This document shows, piece after piece, positions 26,611-34,838 of a stretch of DNA of 64,000 nt (position 1 is its first letter; each line of letters begins with the position of its first letter). Source of the DNA: Pedobacter cryoconitis (GTDB taxonomy: Bacteria > Bacteroidota > Bacteroidia > Sphingobacteriales > Sphingobacteriaceae). Below the pieces are notes generated by a model. The model saw nothing but the letters and a program-made list of their open reading frames with translations. It did no database searches and was not told the origin of the DNA. The stretch covers positions 1 to 64,000 of the forward strand of contig NZ_QLLR01000021.1 of the NCBI RefSeq assembly GCF_003259615.1, in the 5' to 3' direction. The position numbers and the translations under genes are program-made.

Positions 26611-26640
26611 TTGATTTCCCCCTTTTTTCTTTTACTTTTG
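26611..26640 (+). promoter_or_regulatory. Promoter of the nuo operon
   Basis: TTG (26611-26613) and TACTTTTG (26633-26640) are exactly 19 bases apart, the optimal Bacteroidota spacing. The -7 box ends 18 bases upstream of the nuoA ATG. Confidence 0.75.
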
Positions 26641-26658
26641 TAGCTTAATCAAGATTAT

Positions 26659-27030
26659 ATGGAAACGCAGAGTTTGCCTTCAGATTTTTTACCTATCATT
26701 TTTCAGGTTATCGTAGCCCTTGGCTTTGTTGTAGTAACTCTTATTGCTACACATTACTTAGGTCCCTCACGTAAAACAAGTGACAAGCTGGGTACATTTG
26801 AAGCTGGGGTAAAGGTTGTCGGTAATGCGCGCCAGCCATTCTCGATTAAATACTTCCTTGTTGCGATCTTATTCGTACTATTTGACGTGGAAGTTATCTT
26901 TATGTATCCATGGGCTGTGAATTTCAGAGAACTCGGATGGCCGGGATTAATTGAAATGTTCGTGTTTATGGGAACGCTTTTATTAGGCTTTATTTACATC
27001 CTGAAGAAGAAAGCACTTGACTGGAACTAA
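26659..27030 (+). CDS. nuoA: NADH-quinone oxidoreductase subunit A
   Basis: The 123-residue membrane subunit has three spans. The marker segments are GPSRKTSDKLGTFEAGVKVVG, with the acidic-loop region, and FLVAILFVLFDVEVIFMYPWA. It is part of the membrane arm of complex I, next to the quinone site. A terminator-like hairpin lies between it and nuoB. Confidence 0.95.
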   Translation: METQSLPSDFLPIIFQVIVALGFVVVTLIATHYLGPSRKTSDKLGTFEAGVKVVGNARQPFSIKYFLVAILFVLFDVEVIFMYPWAVNFRELGWPGLIEMFVFMGTLLLGFIYILKKKALDWN

Positions 27031-27095
27031 TTATTTAGATCGGTTCTAAATCGAGATAGACTAAGCCTTTTTGGCTCGAAATATTGTAGATTTGT

Positions 27096-27126
27096 GGTTC
27101 ATTCTGTATTAGAATGAGCCTTTTTT
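27096..27126 (+). terminator. Terminator-like hairpin between nuoA and nuoB
   Basis: GGTTCATTCT (27096-27105) and AGAATGAGCC (27111-27120) form a 10-bp stem with one G-T pair and a five-base loop. Six T residues follow. It lies 11 bases before the nuoB ATG and has the form of an intrinsic terminator. A TAGATTTG box at 27087-27094 precedes it, but the nearest TTG is only 13 bases away. Confidence 0.7.
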
Positions 27127-27136
27127 GTTTTATGAT

Positions 27137-27679
27137 ATGAGTGACATCAATATAGTAGACGCGCCCCCAGGCATTGAAGGATCTGGCTTTTTCGCTACTT
27201 CTTTAGACAAGGTTATTGGTTTAGCCCGTTCCCATTCATTATGGCCATTGCCATTTGCAACCTCATGCTGTGGAATTGAATTCATGGCTACAATGGGTTC
27301 GCACTATGATTTTGGTCGTTTTGGTTCAGAACGTTTAAGTTTTTCTCCACGTCAGGCAGACTTATTAATGGTTATGGGTACCATAGCTAAGAAAATGAGT
27401 CCTGTCCTAAAACAAGTGTATTTACAGATGGCAGAGCCCCGTTGGGTGATGGCAGTAGGTGCATGCGCATCAAGTGGTGGTATTTTTGACACTTACTCAG
27501 TGCTGCAGGGAATCGATGAGATTATTCCGGTAGATGTTTACGTTCCTGGCTGTCCGCCAAGACCAGAAGCTATTTTAGACGGTTTCGGTAAGATACAGGA
27601 ATTAGTAAGAAATGAATCTGGCAGAAGAAGAGATTCTGATCAGTATAAACAAATGTTGGCTTCATACGGAATCGAATAA
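27137..27679 (+). CDS. nuoB: NADH-quinone oxidoreductase subunit B
   Basis: The 180-residue subunit, from the ATG at 27137, carries the N2 iron-sulfur cluster that passes electrons to quinone. The motifs are FATSCCGIEFMA, VGACASSGGIF and VPGCPPRPEAILDG, which supply the cluster cysteines. A TTG four codons upstream lies in the hairpin's T tract and is unlikely to be used. It overlaps nuoC by one base (TAATG). Confidence 0.96.
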   Translation: MSDINIVDAPPGIEGSGFFATSLDKVIGLARSHSLWPLPFATSCCGIEFMATMGSHYDFGRFGSERLSFSPRQADLLMVMGTIAKKMSPVLKQVYLQMAEPRWVMAVGACASSGGIFDTYSVLQGIDEIIPVDVYVPGCPPRPEAILDGFGKIQELVRNESGRRRDSDQYKQMLASYGIE

Positions 27680-28179
27680 TGGCAGAGGTTAACAATAGTA
27701 GCGTAATACAACTGTTAGCTGACCGTTTCGGAGCTAAAGTGAGTGGAGTGAACGAACCTTATGGTTTGCTGACTGTAGAAACCACAAAAGATGTAATCAT
27801 TGTGGTGCTGACTTATTTGAAAGAAACAGAAGGTGCTAAATTTTCCTTCCTTACTGATATTACTGCAGTGCATTACCCTGACACTAAACATATCGCTGTA
27901 GTTTACCATTTACACAACATGGTGAACAAAATCAGGATCAGAGTTAAGGTATTCATCCATGAACAAACCCCTTCAATCCCAACAGCTACTGTGCTCTGGA
28001 ATGGTGCGAACTGGATGGAAAGAGAAACATATGACTTTTTCGGAGTTAAATTCGAAGGTCACCCCGATTTAAGAAGGATTTTAAATATGGATGAGCTGAA
28101 TGTTCACCCGATGTTAAAACAATATCCTTTGGAAGATCCGAACAGAGTTGATAAAAAAGACGAATACTTTGGTAGATAA
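27679..28179 (+). CDS. nuoC: NADH-quinone oxidoreductase subunit C
   Basis: The 166-residue peripheral-arm subunit ends in the 30-kDa subunit signature ERETYDFFGVKFEGHPDLRRI. It is a separate gene from nuoD, unlike the fused E. coli form. It overlaps nuoB by one base and is followed by nuoD after four bases. Confidence 0.94.
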   Translation: MAEVNNSSVIQLLADRFGAKVSGVNEPYGLLTVETTKDVIIVVLTYLKETEGAKFSFLTDITAVHYPDTKHIAVVYHLHNMVNKIRIRVKVFIHEQTPSIPTATVLWNGANWMERETYDFFGVKFEGHPDLRRILNMDELNVHPMLKQYPLEDPNRVDKKDEYFGR

Positions 28180-28183
28180 GAAC

Positions 28184-29398
28184 ATGAATCACAATCAACC
28201 AGTATATACAGACAACGATCCTCAGAATGAGCTGGTCACCTTAAACTTAGGCCCGACTCACCCTGCAACACACGGTGTTTTTCAAAACGTACTTCAGTTA
28301 GACGGAGAGCGTATTGTAAGCGGAGTTTCTACCATCGGGTATATTCACCGCGCTTTTGAAAAGATTGCTGAACACAGGCCATTCTATCAGATCACACCCC
28401 TGACAGACAGATTAAACTACTGCTCATCACCTATTAACAATATGGGATGGCACATGACAGTAGAGAAACTGTTAAATATAAAAGTACCAAAACGTGTAGA
28501 TTATTTAAGGATAATCGTCATGGAACTGGCGCGTATTTCAGACCATATTATCTGTAATACGATTATCGCACAGGATACCGGTGCAACAACCACCTTCTTA
28601 TATCTTTTCCAGTTCAGAGAACATATCTATGAAATTTATGAAGAGATATGTGGTGCGCGTTTAACAACAAATATTGGCCGTATAGGTGGTTTTGAAAGAG
28701 ATTTCAATGACATCGCCTTTGCTAAAATCAATAAATTCTTAAAAGAATTCCCTGTTGCTTTAAGGGAATTTGAAAGCCTGCTTAACCGTAACCGTATCTT
28801 TATTGACCGTACTGCAGGTGTTGCCTGTGTTACGCCAGAACAAGCTTTGGATTACAGCTGGAGCGGCCCTTTGTTACGTGCAACTGGTGTCGACTATGAT
28901 GTACGTGTAAGTGAGCCTTATTGTTCTTATGATGAATTCGATTTTGAAGTCCCTGTAGGTACAAGCGGTGATATTTACGATCGTTATTTAGTGCGTAACG
29001 AGGAAATGTGGCAGAGTGTAAGTCTGATTGAACAGGCATTGGAGAAACTTAAACACGAGCCTGCAGGGATTTTCCACGCAGATGTGCCTGATTTCTATTT
29101 ACCTGCCAAAGAAGAAGTTTACAACAATATGGAGGCCTTGATTTACCATTTCAAAATTGTAATGGGAGAGATTGATGCACCTAAAGCAGAAGTATATCAT
29201 GCTGTTGAAGGCGGAAACGGAGAACTTGGATTTTATCTGATCAATGACGGTGGAAGAACACCTTACCGTCTGCACTTCAGAAGACCTAGTTTTATCAATT
29301 ATTCCATGTATGCGAAGATGAGTGAGGGAATGTTACTGTCTGATGCCATTATCAACATGAGTAGTATGAATATTATTGCCGGAGAATTAGATGCTTAA
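28184..29398 (+). CDS. nuoD: NADH-quinone oxidoreductase subunit D
   Basis: The 404-residue protein, from the ATG at 28184, is the 49-kDa subunit that forms the quinone-binding cavity with NuoB. Motifs are LNLGPTHPATHGVFQ near the N-terminus, ERIVSGVSTIGYIHRAFEK and the C-terminal GELDA. An upstream in-frame TTG at 28148 lies inside nuoC. It overlaps nuoE by eight bases. Confidence 0.95.
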   Translation: MNHNQPVYTDNDPQNELVTLNLGPTHPATHGVFQNVLQLDGERIVSGVSTIGYIHRAFEKIAEHRPFYQITPLTDRLNYCSSPINNMGWHMTVEKLLNIKVPKRVDYLRIIVMELARISDHIICNTIIAQDTGATTTFLYLFQFREHIYEIYEEICGARLTTNIGRIGGFERDFNDIAFAKINKFLKEFPVALREFESLLNRNRIFIDRTAGVACVTPEQALDYSWSGPLLRATGVDYDVRVSEPYCSYDEFDFEVPVGTSGDIYDRYLVRNEEMWQSVSLIEQALEKLKHEPAGIFHADVPDFYLPAKEEVYNNMEALIYHFKIVMGEIDAPKAEVYHAVEGGNGELGFYLINDGGRTPYRLHFRRPSFINYSMYAKMSEGMLLSDAIINMSSMNIIAGELDA

Positions 29399-29903
29399 AG
29401 TAGAAGAACAACAACCAGTAGAGTTTTCGTCAGCTTTGATCGCAAAGTGTGATGAAATTTCAAGTAGATATCCTGATGGGAAACAAAAATCTGCCCTATT
29501 GCCTATACTTCACGAAGTTCAGGCAGAACTGGGTTGGTTAAGCTCCAATGCGATGGATAAAGTAGCAGCATATTTAAAAATTGAACCTATCGAAGTTTAC
29601 GAGGTAGCCTCTTTTTACAGTATGTATTTCCTACAGCCAAAGGGTAAATATGTTTTAGAAGTTTGCCGCACCGGGCCTTGCTGCCTGGTAGGAGCGGAAA
29701 AACTGATGGAGCATATGGAACAGACTCTTGGGGTGAAAGAAGGAGAGGTTACAGCTGATGGTTTATTCAGCTGGAGAGGTGTTGAATGTCTTGCAGCCTG
29801 TGGTTTCGGCCCGGTTCTGCAAATAGGCCCTGAATACACTTTTTATGAAAACCTCGACAATCAAAAGGTAGACACATTGATAGAAGAATTACGCAAAAAA
29901 TAA
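29391..29903 (+). CDS. nuoE: NADH-quinone oxidoreductase subunit E
   Basis: The 170-residue 24-kDa subunit binds the N1a [2Fe-2S] cluster. Four ligands are seen: Cys in VCRTGPCC (C-x4-C) and in ECLAACGFGP (C-x3-C). It overlaps nuoD by eight bases and nuoF by one. Confidence 0.94.
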   Translation: MLKVEEQQPVEFSSALIAKCDEISSRYPDGKQKSALLPILHEVQAELGWLSSNAMDKVAAYLKIEPIEVYEVASFYSMYFLQPKGKYVLEVCRTGPCCLVGAEKLMEHMEQTLGVKEGEVTADGLFSWRGVECLAACGFGPVLQIGPEYTFYENLDNQKVDTLIEELRKK

Positions 29904-31270
29904 TGGCCCGTAAACTCTTATTAGAACATATAAACGTACCAGGCATCAATACACTTGATGTTTACCGCCAAAAAGGCGGGTACCGTGCTGTGGAGAAAGC
30001 TTTGAAGACCCTGACCCCTGATGAAGTGGTGGAAGAGGTTAAAAAGTCTGGCTTACGCGGACGTGGCGGTGCTGGTTTCCCTACAGGAATGAAGTGGAGC
30101 TTTCTGGCAAAACCAGAGGGTGTTGCCCGCTACCTGGTATGTAATGCTGACGAATCAGAGCCGGGTACTTTTAAAGACCGCTATCTGATGACCTACATTC
30201 CTCATGCTTTAATTGAAGGAATGATTGTGTCAAGTTTTGCATTAGGGGCGAATACATCTTATATCTACGTTCGTGGAGAGATGATGCCGCAAATCAGGAT
30301 TCTGGAAAGAGCAATTGCAGAAGCAAAAGCTGCTGGCTTTTTAGGAAAAAACATTTTAGGGTCGGGTTATGACCTGGAGATTTATGTTCAGCCAGGCGGC
30401 GGAGCTTATATCTGCGGTGAAGAAACGGCTTTATTAGAATCACTGGAAGGTAAAAGGGGTAATCCAAGGATTAAACCGCCATTCCCGGCTATCGCTGGTT
30501 TATATGGCTGCCCGACAGTAGTGAACAATGTAGAATCTATTGCCGCAGTCGTGCCTATCATCAACGACGGTGGTGATGAATATATGAAAATCGGTATTGG
30601 ACGCAGTACAGGAACCAAACTGATCTCTGCTTCGGGTAACCTGGTCAGACCAGGTGTGTACGAAATAGAATTAGGCCTTCCGGTAGAAGAGTTCATTTAT
30701 TCTGATGAATATTGTGGTGGTATTGCCAATGGCAAAAGATTGAAGGCTACAGTGGCCGGAGGTTCTTCTGTTCCGGTATTGCCTGCCAACCTGACGTTGA
30801 AGTTAGCGAACGGTGAACCACGCTTAATGAGTTACGAATCGCTTTCTGAAGGTGGATTTGCTACTGGAACCATGATGGGTTCAGGTGGTTTTATCGCTTT
30901 TGATGAAGATCAGTGTATCGTAAGAAACACCTGGAATTTTTCCCGTTTTTATCACCATGAGAGCTGTGGTCAGTGTTCTCCTTGCCGTGAAGGTACTGGA
31001 TGGATGGAAAAAGTCTTACACAGACTGGAGCATGGACATGGTAAGATGAGCGATATTGACTTATTGGTTGATGTGTCTAAAAAGATCGAAGGAAATACGA
31101 TTTGTCCTTTAGGGGATGCTGCTGCATGGCCTGTGGCAAGTGCAATCAGACATTTCAGGGACGAGTTTGAATGGCATGTGAAAGAGCCTATAAAAAGTCT
31201 TCAGGGAAATTATGGTATCGCTAATTATGCAGTGCCGATTCCTAAAGCAGAAGTAAAACAGGAAAATTAA
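29903..31270 (+). CDS. nuoF: NADH-quinone oxidoreductase subunit F (NADH binding)
   Basis: The 455-residue subunit binds NADH, FMN and the N3 [4Fe-4S] cluster. Visible motifs are GLRGRGGAGFPTGMKW for NADH, the FMN-site region GGGAYICGEETALLESLEG, and ESCGQCSPCREGTGW with a later Cys for the cluster. The chain length is usual. Confidence 0.95.
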   Translation: MARKLLLEHINVPGINTLDVYRQKGGYRAVEKALKTLTPDEVVEEVKKSGLRGRGGAGFPTGMKWSFLAKPEGVARYLVCNADESEPGTFKDRYLMTYIPHALIEGMIVSSFALGANTSYIYVRGEMMPQIRILERAIAEAKAAGFLGKNILGSGYDLEIYVQPGGGAYICGEETALLESLEGKRGNPRIKPPFPAIAGLYGCPTVVNNVESIAAVVPIINDGGDEYMKIGIGRSTGTKLISASGNLVRPGVYEIELGLPVEEFIYSDEYCGGIANGKRLKATVAGGSSVPVLPANLTLKLANGEPRLMSYESLSEGGFATGTMMGSGGFIAFDEDQCIVRNTWNFSRFYHHESCGQCSPCREGTGWMEKVLHRLEHGHGKMSDIDLLVDVSKKIEGNTICPLGDAAAWPVASAIRHFRDEFEWHVKEPIKSLQGNYGIANYAVPIPKAEVKQEN

Positions 31271-31331
31271 CTGTCAGACCTGGGTTTTTTAATTGAGAAA
31301 CGCAGGAATGATAAAAGAATATCATTTAACA

Positions 31332-32336
31332 ATGAGTGAAAAAGTTAAGGTAACCATAGACGGGATAACCGTCGAAGTAGAGCCCGGTACAACGATCCTG
31401 AATGCTGCAAGGCAAATAGGAGGAGACATTGTGCCTCCTGCAATGTGCTACTATTCCAAATTGGAAGGTAGCGGAGGTAAGTGCCGTACTTGTATCGTAA
31501 AAGTAAGCAAGGGCTCTGAAAAAGACCCAAGACCAATGCCTAAACTGGTTGCTTCGTGCCGTACTACAGTAATGGACGGGATGGAAGTGCAGAATATTAC
31601 TTCTCCGGAAGTAATTGAAGCCAGAAGTGGTGTGGTAGAAATGCTGTTGATTAATCACCCGCTTGATTGTCCTGTTTGTGACCAGGCCGGAGAATGTGAT
31701 TTGCAGAATCTGGGCTATGAGCATGGTTTACAGAAAACACGTTATGAATTTGAGCGCCGTACTTTTGAGCGTATCGACATAGGAGATAAGATCCAGTTAC
31801 ATATGAACAGGTGCATTTTATGCTACCGTTGTGTGTTTACAGCAGATCAGATCACTAATAAACGTGTTCATGGTATCTTAAACAGAGGTGATCATTCAGA
31901 AATTTCTACTTATATCCAGACTGCTGTTGATAACGATTTCTCCGGAAATGTGATTGACGTGTGTCCGGTTGGTGCTTTAACTGATAAAACTTTCCGTTTC
32001 AAAAACAGAGTTTGGTTTACTAAACCTGTGGATGCACATAGAGACTGCCCTACTTGTAGTGGTAAAGTGACTTTATGGTATAAAGGAGAAGATGTTTTAA
32101 GAGTAACTGCCCGTAAAGACATTTATGGTGAAGTGGAGGAATTCATTTGTAACACCTGCCGTTTCGATAAAAAGAAAACAGCAGACTGGACTATTGAACA
32201 TCCTACGCATATTAGTGATACTTCCGTAATCTCTTCTAATCATTACGAAACGATGATTCCATTGCCTGTAATTCAGGAAGATCTTCGTTTGCAGGAAGCT
32301 AATAAAGTTGAACTGGAAAAAACCGCTAAATTCTAA
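31332..32336 (+). CDS. nuoG: NADH-quinone oxidoreductase subunit G, short form
   Basis: The 334-residue subunit (ATG at 31332) has the [2Fe-2S] domain (PAMCYYSKLEGSGGKCRTC), the His-ligated region HPLDCPVCDQAGECDLQN, and the [4Fe-4S] ligands CILCYRC. It ends shortly after CPTCSGKVTLWYKG and CNTCRF, the beginning of the molybdopterin-type domain. Most of that domain, present in longer NuoG proteins, is absent. This short form is usual in Bacteroidota. It overlaps nuoH by one base. Confidence 0.92.
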   Translation: MSEKVKVTIDGITVEVEPGTTILNAARQIGGDIVPPAMCYYSKLEGSGGKCRTCIVKVSKGSEKDPRPMPKLVASCRTTVMDGMEVQNITSPEVIEARSGVVEMLLINHPLDCPVCDQAGECDLQNLGYEHGLQKTRYEFERRTFERIDIGDKIQLHMNRCILCYRCVFTADQITNKRVHGILNRGDHSEISTYIQTAVDNDFSGNVIDVCPVGALTDKTFRFKNRVWFTKPVDAHRDCPTCSGKVTLWYKGEDVLRVTARKDIYGEVEEFICNTCRFDKKKTADWTIEHPTHISDTSVISSNHYETMIPLPVIQEDLRLQEANKVELEKTAKF

Positions 32337-33376
32337 TGGATATCTCATTCGTCATAGAAAAATTTATACTGGTCGCTATCATTTTTGGTATAAGTTTAGT
32401 TATCGCTATGTATTCTACATACGCGGAAAGAAAAGTTGCTGCATTTTTGCAGGATAGGCTTGGACCAGACCGTGCAGGCCCTTTCGGGATCTTGCAGCCC
32501 TTGGCAGACGGACTGAAAATGTTCATGAAGGAAGAAATTATTCCTACACATGCGAACAAGTGGTTGTTTATGGTTGGGCCAGGTTTAGCGATGCTGACCG
32601 CCTGTATCGGAACTGCTGTTATTCCATGGGGAAGCCCGATTACTACAGCTGCCGGAAGGGTTATTCCTTTGCAGGTTACTGATATTAACGTTGGTGTTTT
32701 ATATATTTTCGGGGTAGTTTCTCTGGGTGTATACGGCGTAATGATCGGAGGCTGGGCTTCTAACAATAAATACTCTCTTTTAAGTGCTATTCGTGCGGCT
32801 TCGCAGAATATCAGTTATGAGGTTGCAATGGGACTTTCTATTATCGCCTTATTATTGGTGACCAATACGATGAGTTTGAAAGAAATTGTGGATATGCAGC
32901 ATGGATGGCACTGGAATGTGCTTTATCAGCCATTAGGCTTCCTGCTGTTTATCATTTGTGCATTTGCCGAAACCAACAGGGCACCCTTCGATTTACCGGA
33001 GTGTGAAACTGAATTAATTGGTGGATACCATACTGAATATTCTTCGATGAAGTTAGGTTTTTACCTGTTTGCGGAATATATCAATATGTTTGTGTCTTCG
33101 GCAGTAATGGCTACGCTATACTTCGGAGGATATAACTATCCGGGTATGGACTGGGTACTGACGCAGGTTGGTCCTGTGATTGCGCCATTAATCGGAACAG
33201 CTGTATTGTTCGCTAAAATATTTGCCTTCATATTTTTCTTTATGTGGGTAAGATGGACAATTCCACGTTTCCGTTATGATCAGCTGATGCACCTGGGCTG
33301 GAAAGTTCTGATCCCAATTGCCATAGCGAACGTAATTATCACAGGTATTGTGATTGCAATAGTAGAAAAGTTTTAA
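32336..33376 (+). CDS. nuoH: NADH-quinone oxidoreductase subunit H
   Basis: The 346-residue polytopic subunit links the quinone site to the proton pumps. Conserved segments are AERKVAAFLQDRLGPDRAGP near the N-terminus, and FAETNRAPFDLPECETELIGG, the acidic loop. It begins on the stop codon of nuoG. Confidence 0.96.
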   Translation: MDISFVIEKFILVAIIFGISLVIAMYSTYAERKVAAFLQDRLGPDRAGPFGILQPLADGLKMFMKEEIIPTHANKWLFMVGPGLAMLTACIGTAVIPWGSPITTAAGRVIPLQVTDINVGVLYIFGVVSLGVYGVMIGGWASNNKYSLLSAIRAASQNISYEVAMGLSIIALLLVTNTMSLKEIVDMQHGWHWNVLYQPLGFLLFIICAFAETNRAPFDLPECETELIGGYHTEYSSMKLGFYLFAEYINMFVSSAVMATLYFGGYNYPGMDWVLTQVGPVIAPLIGTAVLFAKIFAFIFFFMWVRWTIPRFRYDQLMHLGWKVLIPIAIANVIITGIVIAIVEKF

Positions 33377-33396
33377 CTATCCGCTCAGCGGAATAT

Positions 33397-33405
33397 AAAA
33401 GGAGG
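33397..33405 (+). promoter_or_regulatory. Strong Shine-Dalgarno site of nuoI
   Basis: AAAAGGAGG lies four bases before the nuoI ATG, a near-perfect match to the anti-SD sequence. Strong SD sites are rare in Bacteroidota, and none is obvious before the neighbouring nuo genes. Confidence 0.5.
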
Positions 33406-33409
33406 TTTA

Positions 33410-33910
33410 ATGGAACCATTAACCAGTAAAAAGAAAATATTAATACAAAAGCCACTTAATTTTGCGGAGCGGATGTATCTGCCTGCATTAGGAAAGGGTC
33501 TGGCTATTACGATCAGTCACTTCTTCAAAAAAGAAGCGACGATCAGGTATCCTGAAGTGCAGCGTGAAATGTCTATCAACTGGAGAGGGATGCACTCTCT
33601 GAAAAGGGATGAAGACGGAAAGGAACGTTGTACTGCCTGTGGATTATGTGCATTATCGTGCCCTGCAGAAGCAATCACTATGATTGCTGCTGAACGTAAA
33701 CCAGAAGAGAAGGACTTGTATAGAGAAGAGAAATATGCGGCTGTATATGAAATCAATATGCTGCGCTGCATTTTCTGCGGTTTATGTGAAGAAGCTTGTC
33801 CGAAAGAAGCAATTTACCTGGACGGGCCGATTGTTCCTTCAGATTACCTGCGTAAAGACTTTATTTACGGTAAAGACAAACTGGTAGAAGAGCCTCTAGT
33901 AAAGAAATAA
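33410..33910 (+). CDS. nuoI: NADH-quinone oxidoreductase subunit I
   Basis: The 166-residue subunit carries two [4Fe-4S] clusters (N6a, N6b) as a ferredoxin-like pair: CTACGLCALSCPAEAI and CIFCGLCEEACPKEAI. It passes electrons from NuoG to NuoB. It has an unusually good Shine-Dalgarno site just upstream. Confidence 0.95.
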   Translation: MEPLTSKKKILIQKPLNFAERMYLPALGKGLAITISHFFKKEATIRYPEVQREMSINWRGMHSLKRDEDGKERCTACGLCALSCPAEAITMIAAERKPEEKDLYREEKYAAVYEINMLRCIFCGLCEEACPKEAIYLDGPIVPSDYLRKDFIYGKDKLVEEPLVKK

Positions 33911-33990
33911 TGAAATTGAAGCGTGTAGTCGCTTCTTGATATAAACAGTTTATACATTTGCCGTTTACGGCTTTAAAACAAAAATAATAA

Positions 33991-34488
33991 ATGGGTACAT
34001 CAGTATTCTATTTGGTCGCTTTTTTAAGTATTTTCTTTTCACTGATGGTGATTTTCGCAAAGAACCCGGTGCATAGTGTACTTTATCTGATCGTAACGTT
34101 TTTTACGTTCACAGTCCATTACATTTTGCTTAATGCCCAGTTTCTGGCAGTGGTAAACTTTATTGTGTACATGGGGGCAATTATGGTACTATTCCTGTTT
34201 GTCCTGATGCTGCTCAATCTCAATAAAGAGAATGAACCGCTGAAGTCTGGTTTGGTAAAGGTTGTAGGTATCGTTGCCGGGTGTTGCCTGGTGGTGACGC
34301 TGGTTGGCTCTTTAAAGGCTACAGCTGTATCTGATCCTTTAGTGTTGCAGAATCCAAACTTAGGTCTGGTTAAGAACCTGGGTAAAGAATTGTTCGGTCC
34401 ATTTATGCTGCCTTTCGAGTTGTCTTCAATTCTATTGCTTACAGCTATGGTGGGTGCCGTATTATTAACTAAAAAAGAAAAAGTATAG
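33991..34488 (+). CDS. nuoJ: NADH-quinone oxidoreductase subunit J
   Basis: The 165-residue protein has five hydrophobic segments, with the conserved FIVYMGAIMVLFLFVLMLLNL and a C-terminal TAMVGAVLLTKKE. The 80-base gap before it holds two small hairpins (33919-33936 and 33961-33972) and a TACATTTG box at 33953-33960, so an internal promoter or processing site is possible. It overlaps nuoK by one base. Confidence 0.93.
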   Translation: MGTSVFYLVAFLSIFFSLMVIFAKNPVHSVLYLIVTFFTFTVHYILLNAQFLAVVNFIVYMGAIMVLFLFVLMLLNLNKENEPLKSGLVKVVGIVAGCCLVVTLVGSLKATAVSDPLVLQNPNLGLVKNLGKELFGPFMLPFELSSILLLTAMVGAVLLTKKEKV

Positions 34489-34817
34489 TGAATAATCTTA
34501 CTCAAACCTTACAGGGTGTACCGCTTAATCATTATATATGGTTAAGTGCTATCATTTTCACCATCGGTGTAATGGGCGTACTGACCCGCAGAAATGCTAT
34601 CGTAATTTTTATGTCGGTAGAATTGATGCTGAATGCTGTTAATTTATTACTTACTGCTTTCTCTGTACATAGCAACGATCCTTCGGGGCAGGTGTTTGTA
34701 TTTTTCATCATGGCTTTGGCAGCGGCCGAAGTAGCAGTGGGCTTGAGTATTATTGTAATGGTTTACAGAAATACGCAGTCTACAGATATTAATGTATTGA
34801 ATCGCCTTAAGTGGTAA
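34488..34817 (+). CDS. nuoK: NADH-quinone oxidoreductase subunit K
   Basis: The 109-residue subunit has three spans with the conserved Glu in VELMLNAVNLLLTA and a second in AEVAVGLSIIVMVYR. It begins with GTG overlapping the nuoJ stop (TAGTG). Confidence 0.95.
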   Translation: MNNLTQTLQGVPLNHYIWLSAIIFTIGVMGVLTRRNAIVIFMSVELMLNAVNLLLTAFSVHSNDPSGQVFVFFIMALAAAEVAVGLSIIVMVYRNTQSTDINVLNRLKW

Positions 34818-34838
34818 TTATTAAGAATAAATTATAAA

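Noticed and set aside
32326..32766. Minus-strand frame of 146 codons opposite nuoH
   Set aside because: It is a shadow of the membrane gene with no start context and no similarity I can recognise.
33919..33972. Two small hairpins before nuoJ
   Set aside because: Their stems are only six and four bases without a T run, so I do not call them terminators. They are noted only in the nuoJ entry.
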